DNA of 6,098 nt from Geobacter sp. UBA1603 (GTDB lineage Bacteria; Desulfobacterota; Desulfuromonadia; Geobacterales; Pseudopelobacteraceae), in contig DCNF01000032.1 of NCBI GenBank assembly GCA_002322035.1, positions 13,560-19,657 of the forward strand. Direction: 5' to 3'. Each line of letters opens with the position of its first letter. The first letter of the stretch is position 1. The notes beneath the pieces are model-generated. The model made no database searches. It saw nothing but the letters and a program-made list of their open reading frames with translations, and was not told the origin of the DNA. Shown here piece after piece: positions 1-6,098 of the stretch. Both the position numbers and the translations under genes were made by a program.

Positions 1-1
1 G

Positions 2-679
2 CATGGCGACAGCATGGGCAACAAGGGAACCATCGGCGCCGGCGACGTCCAGTGGATGACCGCCGGCAGCGGCATCATCCACCAGGAGATGCCGCAGATC
101 AGTCCTACCGGCACCATGTGGGGCTTCCAGTTCTGGGCCAACCTTCCGGCCAGCCACAAAATGATGAAACCCCGCTACCAGGATATCAAGGCGGCGGAGA
201 TTCCATCCGTTACCCTGGAAAATGGCAGTGTCGTAAAGGTTATGGCCGGCACACTTGCAGGTGTCGAAGGGCCGGTAAAAGACATCGTCATTGACCCGGA
301 GATGCTCGACGTCAGCATGCCGGCTGGAACAACATTCGTCCATCCGTTGCCACAGGGACATACCTGCTTTGCCTATGTACTCAACGGTGAAGGCTACTTT
401 GACGACCGCCGTGACGCCTACGCGTACGAAGTGGTCGGGCGCGGCTGGAGCGACGTCGAGCGCCGCTGTGTCTGTGAACCGGAAACGGTGGTACTGCTCG
501 AACACGAAGGAGAGTCGGTGCAGGTTACCACGGCCGATAAGCCGCTGCGCTTCCTGCTGGTTTCCGGCAGACCACTCAACGAGCCGGTGGCATGGCAGGG
601 ACCGATTGTCATGAACAACCAGGAGGAGTTGCGGACGGCGTTTGAGGAATTCAGGAACGGGACGTTTATCAAGAAGTAA
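2..679 (+). CDS. Pirin family protein (cupin), 5'-truncated by the window edge
   Basis: This is the C-terminal 225 residues of a pirin-type bicupin protein. The reading frame is already open at base 2 and begins H-G-D-S, which matches the pirin 'H-x-D-S-x-G-N-x-G' strand. The ATG at 14 is therefore internal, and I estimate some 60-70 residues are missing upstream, including the first pair of metal-binding histidines. Visible hallmarks are GAGDVQWMTAGSGIIHQEMP, whose His and Glu (residues 27 and 29 from base 2) correspond to the second pair of iron ligands in pirins, then GFQFWANLP, and a C-terminal second cupin ending in FEEFRNGTF. Pirins are cytoplasmic metal-binding proteins; some oxidise quercetin and others modulate enzymes, so the substrate here is unknown. 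The gene converges on the Fic remnant on the other strand, with an 11-bp overlap at the 3' ends. No hairpin-plus-T-run terminator follows the stop. Family assignment is secure; specific function is not. Confidence 0.93.
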   Translation, partial: HGDSMGNKGTIGAGDVQWMTAGSGIIHQEMPQISPTGTMWGFQFWANLPASHKMMKPRYQDIKAAEIPSVTLENGSVVKVMAGTLAGVEGPVKDIVIDPEMLDVSMPAGTTFVHPLPQGHTCFAYVLNGEGYFDDRRDAYAYEVVGRGWSDVERRCVCEPETVVLLEHEGESVQVTTADKPLRFLLVSGRPLNEPVAWQGPIVMNNQEELRTAFEEFRNGTFIKK

Positions 680-973
680 AAACGCAGAGCAGTTCAACGC
701 CAAAATATTGATGGATGAGCTTGCCCAACAGTTCTACGGCATCCAGGGCTTCTATATATTCCTTGCGTCGTTCCACCGGAATGATTGTCCAACTGAATCC
801 GCCCGAAGCGAGCATGGCATTCATCAAAAAGCGACAGATCCTGCCGTTGCCATCCATGTAGGGGTGAACTCGCTTGAGATCAGTAGACTTGATGACACTC
901 TTCCCGTTGTCCTGCAGTTTTTTCAGGACAGTCAGGCATCTGCCAGATGTTGTTGGGCCGGAATGGTTTTCAT
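669..973 (-). pseudogene. Decayed Fic-family gene: start region fused to Fic motif, core deleted
   Basis: Read leftward, bases 866-831 encode HPYMDGNGRICR, a canonical Fic motif (HxFx[D/E]GNGRxxR with F to Y). It is followed by FLMNAMLASGG and IIPVERRKEYIEAL, typical of the strand after the motif in Fic AMP-transferases. The frame stops at 669-671. Upstream of the motif the frame lacks the usual Fic helices. Instead it reads LTVLKKLQDNGKSVIKSTDL, then KRVH, directly joined to PYMDGNGR. That piece resembles the N-terminal winged-helix start of some long Fic proteins, similar to AbiEi-type antitoxins; this is from memory, not a search. An ATG at 973-971, with AAGG seven bases upstream, opens MKTIPAQQHLADA and hits TGA at 934-932. 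The rest is in another frame, so a small frameshift is also present. Inference: several hundred codons were lost between the N-terminus and the motif. The alternative, a short 62-residue gene starting at ATG 857, is unlikely because it would begin inside the motif. AMPylation activity is not expected. Confidence 0.72.
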
Positions 974-986
974 GGTTGCCTTGCTG

Positions 987-1026
987 TTACACGATTATTG
1001 TTATCGTGCATTACAAGATTATTGTT
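987..1026. repeat. 16-bp imperfect direct repeat, 24-bp period, upstream of the Fic remnant
   Basis: TTACACGATTATTGTT (987-1002) and TTACAAGATTATTGTT (1011-1026) match at 15 of 16 positions and are spaced 24 bp start to start. The first copy also overlaps a short inverted repeat, CACGAT (990-995) and ATCGTG (1003-1008), around a 7-base loop. The pair lies 14-53 bp upstream of the remnant's ATG at 973, where an autorepressor of the original gene would be expected to bind. The repeat is directly visible; the operator role is inference. Confidence 0.6.
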
Positions 1027-1043
1027 GCAGTCGCAAGGGAATT

Positions 1044-1096
1044 GTTTGAGTTGATGGGCTTAAGAAAGGGTATTTTGCGGTTCAGGCAACTCAAAC
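1044..1096. repeat. 10-bp perfect inverted repeat with 33-bp spacer
   Basis: GTTTGAGTTG (1044-1053) and CAACTCAAAC (1087-1096) are exact reverse complements separated by 33 bp. The spacer contains the palindrome CTTAAG. No T-run follows on either strand, so this is not a standard intrinsic terminator. It lies in the gene-free, AT-rich stretch between comM and the Fic remnant. It could be a protein-binding site, an RNA hairpin in the untranslated leader, or a chance match. Confidence 0.45.
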
Positions 1097-1117
1097 TACC
1101 GAGAGGCAGGATGCAGG

Positions 1118-1126
1118 ATTATACCA
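1118..1126 (-). promoter_or_regulatory. Extended -10-like sequence facing the Fic remnant
   Basis: On the minus strand this reads TGGTATAAT, a perfect match to the extended -10 consensus TGnTATAAT. No good -35 hexamer stands 17 bp upstream, which an extended -10 can tolerate. It would direct transcription leftward through the repeats into the Fic remnant, giving a leader of about 140 bases. That is long, so a closer promoter may have served the gene. It sits 30 bp past the comM stop codon. Confidence 0.3.
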
Positions 1127-1155
1127 GAAAAACATTTCGATGAATCAGTAAAAGA

Positions 1156-2685
1156 CTAGGCTGTCTTCCTGTCCAGACTCCGGTACTGGATCGCCTCGGC
1201 GATATGCTGCTCGCTGATATGTTCTGAACGGTCCAGATCGGCGATAGTCCTCGAAACCTTGAGGATGCGGGTGTAGGTGCGGGCGGAAAGCCCCAGTTTA
1301 TCGGTTACCAGTTCCAGCATCCGGTTGCCGTTGGCATCCAGCTCGCAGTATTTTTTGATGAAGCGTGGCGTCATCTGGGAGTTGCAATGGATTTTTGTCC
1401 CCTTGAACCGTTCCGCCTGGATGGTGCGGGACTGTTCAACCCGGGCGGCGATGGCGGCTGAACTTTCCGCATCGCCGCGATCGGCAAGATCGCGGTATTT
1501 GACCGCCGGAACTTCGATATGGATGTCAATGCGGTCGAGAAGCGGTCCGGAGATCCGTGAACGGTACCGGTGGATGGCAATCGGGGTGCAACTGCAGGGG
1601 TGCAGCGGATCGGAAAGGTATCCGCAGGGGCAGGGATTCATTGCAGCCACAAGCATAACGCGGGCTGGATAGGTCAGCGATACCAGCGACCGTGAAATGC
1701 TGACCTTGCCGTCTTCCAGTGGCTGGCGCAGCACTTCCAGCACGTTTTTCTTGAATTCGGGGAGTTCATCAAGAAACAGGACACCGTTGTGCGCCAGCGA
1801 AACCTCACCCGGCTTGGGCGTGGTGCCGCCACCGATCAGCCCGACATCGGAAATGGTATGGTGCGGCGAGCGAAACGGGCGTATCGCCATCAGTGGGCGA
1901 TCTTTTTCAATCATGCCGCTGACACTGAATATTTTGGTGGTTTCGATCGCTTCTTCAAACGACATCTGCGGCAGAATGGTCGGAATCCTCCGCGCCAGCA
2001 TGGTTTTCCCGGAGCCGGGAGGGCCGATCATCAAGATGTTATGCCCGCCGCTTGCAGCAATTTCCAACGCACGCTTGGCGCTTTCCTGCCCTTTTACCTC
2101 GCTGAAATCCTCCCCATAGTCGCAACTGCTGGTAAACAGTTCCAACAGATTCAACTGGTGTGGTTCCAGCACGACCCTGCCGCTCAAAAACTCAACCACC
2201 TGTGCCAGGGTCGCGGCGCCGATGATGGCGATCCCTTCGACAACCGCTGCTTCCGGGGCATTTTCGGCCGGGAGGATAACGCCAGCCAGCCCGGCACGCT
2301 TGGCGGCGACCGCCATGGAGAGGGCACCACGGATCGACTTGAGGCTGCCATCCAGCGAGAGTTCTCCCAGAAGCATATACTGCTGCAGCAGGTCATGCTT
2401 GACAACGCCGGTGGCGGCAAGAATACCGATTGAAATCGGCAGATCGTAGGCGGCTCCCTCTTTTTTGATGTCAGCAGGAGCGAGGTTGGCGGTGATGCGG
2501 CGGGCCGGGAAGTCGTAACCGGAGTTTTTCAGTGCTGCCCGCACCCGGTCTTTGCTCTCCTTGACCGCGCCATCGGGAAGACCGACAGTGGCAAAGGCGG
2601 GCAAACCGGGGGCCAGATCGACCTCAACATCAACCAGAATGGCATCAATACCGATCAGAGCACTGCTTAGGACTTTTGCGAGCAT
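1156..2685 (-). CDS. comM: YifB/ComM-family Mg-chelatase-like AAA+ ATPase
   Basis: This 509-residue protein is full length for the YifB/ComM family. Residues about 20-140 form the Lon-like/ChlI N-terminal domain, with the family signatures [17 protein letters not shown] and [20 protein letters not shown]. The AAA+ core follows: Walker A GPPGSGKT (221-228), [10 protein letters not shown] (271-280), Walker B LFLDE (303-307), sensor-1 Asn350 in AAMNPCPCG, and an arginine-finger-type segment, [13 protein letters not shown] (380-392). A sensor-2 type [19 protein letters not shown] (466-484) lies in the C-terminal helical domain. Four cysteines (352, 354, 364, 366) make a CxC-x9-CxC cluster after sensor 1. 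In naturally competent bacteria ComM is a hexameric branch-migration helicase that extends heteroduplex DNA during transformation; in other bacteria its role is less clear. The name 'magnesium chelatase' reflects homology only. It is the last gene of the leftward operon, 71 bp after pgeF. A GGGG stretch a few bases before the ATG is a weak ribosome site. Confidence 0.95.
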   Translation of the reverse strand: MLAKVLSSALIGIDAILVDVEVDLAPGLPAFATVGLPDGAVKESKDRVRAALKNSGYDFPARRITANLAPADIKKEGAAYDLPISIGILAATGVVKHDLLQQYMLLGELSLDGSLKSIRGALSMAVAAKRAGLAGVILPAENAPEAAVVEGIAIIGAATLAQVVEFLSGRVVLEPHQLNLLELFTSSCDYGEDFSEVKGQESAKRALEIAASGGHNILMIGPPGSGKTMLARRIPTILPQMSFEEAIETTKIFSVSGMIEKDRPLMAIRPFRSPHHTISDVGLIGGGTTPKPGEVSLAHNGVLFLDELPEFKKNVLEVLRQPLEDGKVSISRSLVSLTYPARVMLVAAMNPCPCGYLSDPLHPCSCTPIAIHRYRSRISGPLLDRIDIHIEVPAVKYRDLADRGDAESSAAIAARVEQSRTIQAERFKGTKIHCNSQMTPRFIKKYCELDANGNRMLELVTDKLGLSARTYTRILKVSRTIADLDRSEHISEQHIAEAIQYRSLDRKTA

Positions 2686-2756
2686 CTGAAACCCCGAACC
2701 ACGCTACTGCCTGGGAATATGTAAAACGCTAACAATTGCTGGGCACCGGCAGGGCG

Positions 2757-3557
2757 CTACGGCTCGGTAATCATGATGAATCCCATCTGACGACCGGTTT
2801 CGCCCTTATCCCTGCGGTATGAGAAAAACAGTTCCCGGTGACAGCAGACGCACATGTCGGAGGCCTGAATCGAGGCAGTCGGCAGTCCGGCACCCTGCAG
2901 CAGGTCGCGATTGGCCGCCGGCAGGTCAAGCTGCCATTTCCCTTCGCCGGAGGGTCGGGAAAACTGGTCCCAGGGTAGTGCACTGTTAAGGAATGCCTGA
3001 CGAACCGGACCGTCCACTTCGTAACAGCAGGGGCCGATGCAGGGGCCGATGGCAGCCTGCAGTTCAGCAGGGTTACAGTCAAAACAGGATTTCATGGCGG
3101 CAACAGTTTTTGCGGCCAGTTTTGCCGCTGTGCCCTGCCAGCCGGCGTGAACAGCAGCCACGACACCCTTCTTCGGGTCGCAGAGCAGGATCGGAACGCA
3201 GTCGGCAACGCAGATGCCGATCATCACATTTGATTGGTTGGTAATGATGGCATCACTCTCAATACCGAGAAAATGGCTATAATCCTCGTTCTGCTCATCG
3301 ATCACCAGGATGTCGCTGCCATGGGTCTGGCGAACCGTCACCAGTGCGTCGGGGCCGATGCCGAATGCGTTGGCCAACAGGCTCCGGTTCCCTTCGACAT
3401 TAAAGTTCTGGTCATCGGTCCCCATTCCCAGGTTGAGTGAATTGTAGGGGGCACGGGAAACCCCTTCGTGACGGGTTGTAAAACCCTGTACCGACCGACC
3501 GGGAACGCTGAACGTGACGTCGATATAGTGGATCCGCTTGGAGCGCTTCATCTGCAT
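2757..3557 (-). CDS. pgeF: Peptidoglycan editing factor PgeF (YfiH/laccase domain)
   Basis: This 266-residue single-domain protein has the usual family length. The N-terminus shows the family pattern GFTTRHEGVSRAPYNSLNLG (25-44) and NRSLLANAFG. Metal ligands of the YfiH/DUF152 fold are in place: His79 in VRQTHGSD, Cys120 in VADCVPILL and His137 in VHAGWQGT. They are followed by AAIGPCIGPCCYEV and the C-terminal CVCCHRELFFSYRRDKGETGRQ. PgeF removes mis-incorporated residues (L-Ser in place of L-Ala) from peptidoglycan precursors. Related proteins have been described as multicopper polyphenol oxidases or purine nucleoside phosphorylases, so the exact activity here is inferred. The first ATG was chosen because AAAGGA lies eight bases upstream; a second in-frame ATG two codons later is possible. 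It lies 40 bp after dedA and 71 bp before comM on the same strand, with no terminator seen, so co-transcription is likely. Confidence 0.93.
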   Translation of the reverse strand: MQMKRSKRIHYIDVTFSVPGRSVQGFTTRHEGVSRAPYNSLNLGMGTDDQNFNVEGNRSLLANAFGIGPDALVTVRQTHGSDILVIDEQNEDYSHFLGIESDAIITNQSNVMIGICVADCVPILLCDPKKGVVAAVHAGWQGTAAKLAAKTVAAMKSCFDCNPAELQAAIGPCIGPCCYEVDGPVRQAFLNSALPWDQFSRPSGEGKWQLDLPAANRDLLQGAGLPTASIQASDMCVCCHRELFFSYRRDKGETGRQMGFIMITEP

Positions 3558-3597
3558 GGCATATTTCCTTTTGCGTTCTGAATCGATTTGAGGTTAA

Positions 3598-4203
3598 CTA
3601 GCGTCCGCTGCTCCGGTGTTTCTGGCGCCAGACATAGACCGCCACAAGGCCGGCGCTGAACATGAGCACCCAGAACAGGGCCTTGTGGGAATACTGCATG
3701 ATCAACTGCTGTTCCCGGCCGATGGCATAGCCGATCAGGGTCAGGATCGTGCACCAGATTCCGGCACCTGCCAGAGTGTAGAGCGAGAAGCGGAGGTGAT
3801 CCATCCTCGCCAGGCCGGCCGGGATCGAGATCAGGTGCCGTACCACCGGCAAAAGGCGGCCTATAAATGTTGAAATTTCACCATGGCGCAGAAAAAACTG
3901 TTCAACCCGTTCAAATTTATCGGGTGGGATCAGGACATATTTCCCGTACTTGAGGATCAGCGGACGGCCCAGATACTGGGAGGCATAATAGTTGGCATAG
4001 GCTCCGGCCAGGCTTCCGACGGTACCGCACAGCACAGCAAGAGCCATGTTCATCTTGCCCTGATGGACCAGGTAACCGGCCGGCGGCATAACCAGCTCGC
4101 TCGGTACCGGAATAATTGAACTTTCCATAGCCATCAGCAGGAAAATGCCGGGGTAGCCCATGGCACTGATAGTGTCCACAAGCCATTGAATCATTGCATG
4201 CAT
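3598..4203 (-). CDS. DedA family integral membrane protein (SNARE-associated/VTT domain)
   Basis: This 201-residue polytopic inner-membrane protein belongs to the DedA family. The N-terminal re-entrant region carries the family motif AMESSIIPVPSE with Glu27, followed by PPAGYLVHQG. The signature FIGRLLPVVRHLISIPAG (113-130) holds conserved Arg116, Pro119 and Arg122. Hydrophobic stretches at about 15-35, 52-75, 138-160 and 175-192 fit the DedA topology, and the tail is short and basic (WRQKHRSSGR). DedA proteins are linked to undecaprenyl-phosphate or phospholipid flipping, membrane potential and resistance to cationic peptides; the substrate of this member cannot be read from sequence. The start is supported by AGGAG seven bases upstream of the ATG. 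It is the first gene of the leftward operon. Pairing with pgeF could reflect a shared link to cell-wall precursors, but that is speculation. Confidence 0.93.
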   Translation of the reverse strand: MHAMIQWLVDTISAMGYPGIFLLMAMESSIIPVPSELVMPPAGYLVHQGKMNMALAVLCGTVGSLAGAYANYYASQYLGRPLILKYGKYVLIPPDKFERVEQFFLRHGEISTFIGRLLPVVRHLISIPAGLARMDHLRFSLYTLAGAGIWCTILTLIGYAIGREQQLIMQYSHKALFWVLMFSAGLVAVYVWRQKHRSSGR

Positions 4204-4274
4204 CAGTCAACTCCTGACTAGGACGGGTAGGACATAAAAATGTATTTATACACGATGAACCGGAATCCGGCAAT
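4204..4274. promoter_or_regulatory. 71-bp divergent intergenic region between dedA and the methyltransferase/MTHFR gene
   Basis: The spacer separates two divergently transcribed genes and contains an AT-rich core (4234-4250) with a small inverted repeat, ATAAA/TTTAT. Next to the rightward gene is a palindrome, CCGG-AAT-CCGG (4260-4270), covering the place where its ribosome site should be; the only Shine-Dalgarno-like sequence is GGAA (4262-4265). No good rightward -35/-10 pair was found. The region is too short for a SAM riboswitch of any known class plus an expression platform. Confidence 0.5.
4245..4273 (-). promoter_or_regulatory. Candidate sigma-70-type promoter for the dedA-pgeF-comM operon
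   Basis: On the minus strand TTGCCG (-35, 4273-4268) and TATAAA (-10, 4250-4245) are separated by 17 bp. The -10 is about 40 bp before the dedA start. These are 4/6 and 5/6 matches to consensus with ideal spacing. The -35 box ends one base before the ATG of the divergent methyltransferase gene and overlaps its translation-initiation region. Prediction by eye only. Confidence 0.45.
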
Positions 4275-6098
4275 ATGAAAGCCCCGATCACGATTACCGA
4301 ACTGTTGCGCACCCGGGTTATAGCCGGCGACGGGGCAATCGGCACGATGCTCTATGCCCGCGGCATCGGCCTTGACAGCAATTTCGAGCATCTCAACCTG
4401 ATCCGCCCCTCACTGGTTCGCGAGCTGGCCCGGGAATATGCTGCGGCGGGAGCCCGGGTGATAGAGACCAACACGTTCGGCGCCAATTTCCCCCGGCTGG
4501 CAGCAATCGGGCTGGGGCACAAGGTGGTCGAGATCAACCGCGCCGGTGCTGCGATTGCCCGGGAAGCGGCCGGGACACTGCTGGTGGCGGGCTCGGTCGG
4601 GCCGCTCCCCCGAAGCAGGGGTGATGCTCCGGCCCTTTCGGCCCAGGAGATGGAGCAGATTTTCGGCGAGCAGTGCCAGGCACTGGCCGATGGCGGTGTC
4701 GACCTGCTTTTGCTGGAGACCTTCCCGGCACTGGACCAGTTGCTGGCCGCTGTACGGGCCGCCCGGAGTACCGGCCTGCCGGTCTGCGGTTCAATGGCTT
4801 TTCTGGAAGGGGGCAGAAGCGGTGATGGGACAACGGTCGAGCAATTCTGCGCGGCGATGGAATCTGCCGGTGCAGATCTGCTGGGGGCCAATTGCGGTGC
4901 CGGTCCCCTGGAACTGCTCAAGGTCGTTCGTCGGCTTGCTTCGCTGACCACGCTGCCGATAGCCGCCTACGCCAACAGCGGATTTCCCGAATACCGCGAC
5001 GGTCGCTACATCTACCGGGCTACGCCAGACTATTTTGCCGCCATGGCCCGGGAAATGGCCGATGCCGGAGCTAATCTGATCGGCGGATGCTGCGGTACCA
5101 CCCCCGATCACATTGCCGCATTGGCACGGGCCCTTGAGGGGCGAGAACCGGCACCCCGGCCAAAACAGAGCATGGCTTCCGGCAATTTCGACGCTGAAGC
5201 AGCTTCAGCAACGGCTCCTTCTTTCCTTGAACAGTGGGGACGGCGGCGGGTGATTACCGTTGAGCTTGATCCGCCGAAAGGGATGGACTGCAGCGCGGTC
5301 ATTGATGGGAGCCGGCGCCTCAAGGCTGCCGGTGCCGATGCCATCAATCTGGCCGAAAACCCCTTGGCACGGCCACGAATGGGCAATATTGCCCTGGGAA
5401 GCATCATTCAGCGCGAAGTCGGCATCGAGGTGATTGCTCATATCACCGGCCGGGACCGCAACCTGATCGGGATGCAGTCTGACCTGATGGGGGCAAGCCT
5501 GCTTGGCATCCGCTCAATCCTGGCGGTAACCGGCGATCCAGCCAGCATGGGAGACCATGCCGGTGCACAATCGGTTTTTGACCTGCATTCCTTCACCCTG
5601 ATCAAACTGCTGGCCGATATGAACCGTGGTGTCAACGCCATCGGCAGCCCGATCGGCCGGGGTACCGGTTTTACCATCGGCGCGGCTTTCAATCCCAACT
5701 CGGGCAACATGGCCGTACAGGCGGGCCGTCTTCGGAAAAAGGTCGATAACGGCGCGGTGTTTGCCCAGACTCAACCGATTTACGATCCAGCCCTGTTTTT
5801 CGAAATGTGTGCAGAGACCACTGACATCGGTATCCCGATCCTGGTCGGGATCATGCCGCTGGTCAGCAGCCGGAATGCCGAGTACCTGCATAACGAGGTC
5901 CCCGGCATCAGCATTCCCGAGCAGATCCGCCGGCGCATGGCCGGCCTGGAAAAAGAGGCCGGCGTGGCAGAAGGACTGGCCATCGCCCGGGAGTTGATTT
6001 CGGCCACGTTTGACACGTGCGGCGGCTATTATCTGGTGCCGCCCTTCGGGCGCTGCGAGCTTGCTCTGGAACTGATCAATCACATCAGACAGCTGGAA
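4275..6098 (+). CDS. Bifunctional homocysteine S-methyltransferase / 5,10-methylenetetrahydrofolate reductase, 3' end off window
   Basis: A single frame of 608 codons is open from the ATG at 4275 to the last base; no stop is reached. Residues about 6-290 form a homocysteine S-methyltransferase barrel: GDGAIGTMLYARG (18-30), ETNTFGAN (64-71), LLLLETFPALDQ, and the three zinc ligands Cys207 (GANCGAGP), Cys272 and Cys273 (GGCCGTTPDHI). An Ala/Ser-rich linker (about 290-320) leads to a MetF-type reductase: VITVELDPPKG (326-336), AHITGRDRN (388-396), AVTGDP (417-422), FNPNS (472-476), AQTQPIYD (497-504) and FGRCELALELI near the end. The order and length match YitJ-type proteins of about 610 residues, so only a few residues are probably missing. 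The reductase makes 5-methyl-THF; the other half methylates homocysteine to methionine. No in-frame alternative start exists upstream. No methyl-THF-binding or cobalamin domain is visible, so the immediate methyl donor of the first half is uncertain. Confidence 0.93.
   Translation, partial: MKAPITITELLRTRVIAGDGAIGTMLYARGIGLDSNFEHLNLIRPSLVRELAREYAAAGARVIETNTFGANFPRLAAIGLGHKVVEINRAGAAIAREAAGTLLVAGSVGPLPRSRGDAPALSAQEMEQIFGEQCQALADGGVDLLLLETFPALDQLLAAVRAARSTGLPVCGSMAFLEGGRSGDGTTVEQFCAAMESAGADLLGANCGAGPLELLKVVRRLASLTTLPIAAYANSGFPEYRDGRYIYRATPDYFAAMAREMADAGANLIGGCCGTTPDHIAALARALEGREPAPRPKQSMASGNFDAEAASATAPSFLEQWGRRRVITVELDPPKGMDCSAVIDGSRRLKAAGADAINLAENPLARPRMGNIALGSIIQREVGIEVIAHITGRDRNLIGMQSDLMGASLLGIRSILAVTGDPASMGDHAGAQSVFDLHSFTLIKLLADMNRGVNAIGSPIGRGTGFTIGAAFNPNSGNMAVQAGRLRKKVDNGAVFAQTQPIYDPALFFEMCAETTDIGIPILVGIMPLVSSRNAEYLHNEVPGISIPEQIRRRMAGLEKEAGVAEGLAIARELISATFDTCGGYYLVPPFGRCELALELINHIRQLE

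Larger units (their letters stand above)
974..1155. other. Gene-free AT-rich spacer between comM and the Fic remnant
   Basis: No credible coding sequence is seen on either strand; the open frames here have no recognisable protein features. Hand-counted GC over 961-1140 is about 41% (74 of 180), against about 58-63% in lines counted inside comM and the methyltransferase gene. The stretch holds the direct repeat, the inverted repeat and the -10-like site listed separately. No intrinsic terminator for comM is apparent. Confidence 0.6.

Noticed and set aside
695..857. A functional small Fic-type protein starting at the ATG at 857-855
   Set aside because: That start would cut into the Fic motif and remove its catalytic histidine, and no Shine-Dalgarno sequence precedes it.
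909..929. Hairpin GTCCTG/CAGGAC with a 9-base loop that includes six T's, considered as an intrinsic terminator
   Set aside because: The T-run is in the loop rather than after the stem, and the segment encodes the KKLQD part of the Fic remnant on the minus strand.
642..1143. Rightward open frames in the pirin-comM spacer
   Set aside because: They are antisense to the recognisable Fic remnant or run through the repeat-bearing spacer, and show no protein family features.
1277..2433. Rightward open frames of 131-214 codons antisense to comM
   Set aside because: They lie entirely over a well-conserved AAA+ gene, show no recognisable domain and have Arg/Pro/Ala-rich composition typical of antisense shadows in GC-rich DNA.
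2686..2756. Terminator between pgeF and comM
   Set aside because: The GC-rich stretch after the pgeF stop does not form a stable uninterrupted stem and is not followed by a T-run.
4204..4274. SAM (S-box) riboswitch upstream of the YitJ-like gene, as known in Bacillus
   Set aside because: Only 71 bp are available, no kink-turn or multi-helix core is visible, and no terminator hairpin with a T-run is present.
4352..6083. Leftward open frames of up to 199 codons antisense to the methyltransferase/MTHFR gene
   Set aside because: They are low-complexity Ala/Ser/Arg-rich translations opposite a gene whose sense frame carries all family motifs.
1..6098. CRISPR arrays, tRNA or rRNA genes, complete insertion sequences
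   Set aside because: No regularly spaced repeat series, no cloverleaf-like or rRNA-like sequence and no transposase motifs were seen on either strand.

Overview
The window is a 6.1 kb piece of an ordinary bacterial chromosome, with coding GC of roughly 58-63% in the lines I counted. The gene content suggests a Gram-negative, probably Geobacter-like (Desulfuromonadia) organism. It includes a YifB/ComM-type ATPase, a PgeF/YfiH laccase-domain protein, a DedA membrane protein, and a fused homocysteine S-methyltransferase/methylenetetrahydrofolate reductase. The taxonomic guess is inference from gene types and base composition; no marker gene is present.

Layout, left to right. (1) Bases 2-679 (+) are the 3' part of a pirin-family cupin gene whose start lies off the left edge. 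(2) Bases 669-973 (-) hold a decayed Fic-family gene. It keeps a plausible start, an N-terminal piece and the catalytic Fic motif, but the middle is missing and an early frameshift is present. Upstream of it, 974-1155 has no gene but carries a near-perfect direct repeat, a 10-bp inverted repeat and an extended -10-like site. This stretch is AT-richer than the rest (about 41% GC over 961-1140), which fits an acquired and decaying island. (3) Bases 1156-4203 (-) form a probable three-gene operon, transcribed leftward: dedA-family, then pgeF, then comM/yifB. The gaps are 40 and 71 bp with no convincing terminator between the genes. (4) After a 71-bp divergent promoter region, 4275-6098 (+) is one uninterrupted frame of 608 codons that runs off the right edge. 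It encodes the bifunctional homocysteine methyltransferase/MTHFR and is nearly full length.

The genes do not form one pathway. The comM-pgeF-dedA group combines a DNA-processing helicase, a cell-wall quality-control enzyme and an envelope flippase-type protein. The rightward gene belongs to one-carbon and methionine metabolism. I do not see a convincing new multi-gene system. The most informative non-routine item is the collapsed Fic gene with its surviving control region, followed by the fused methyltransferase/MTHFR, which has no visible cobalamin module.
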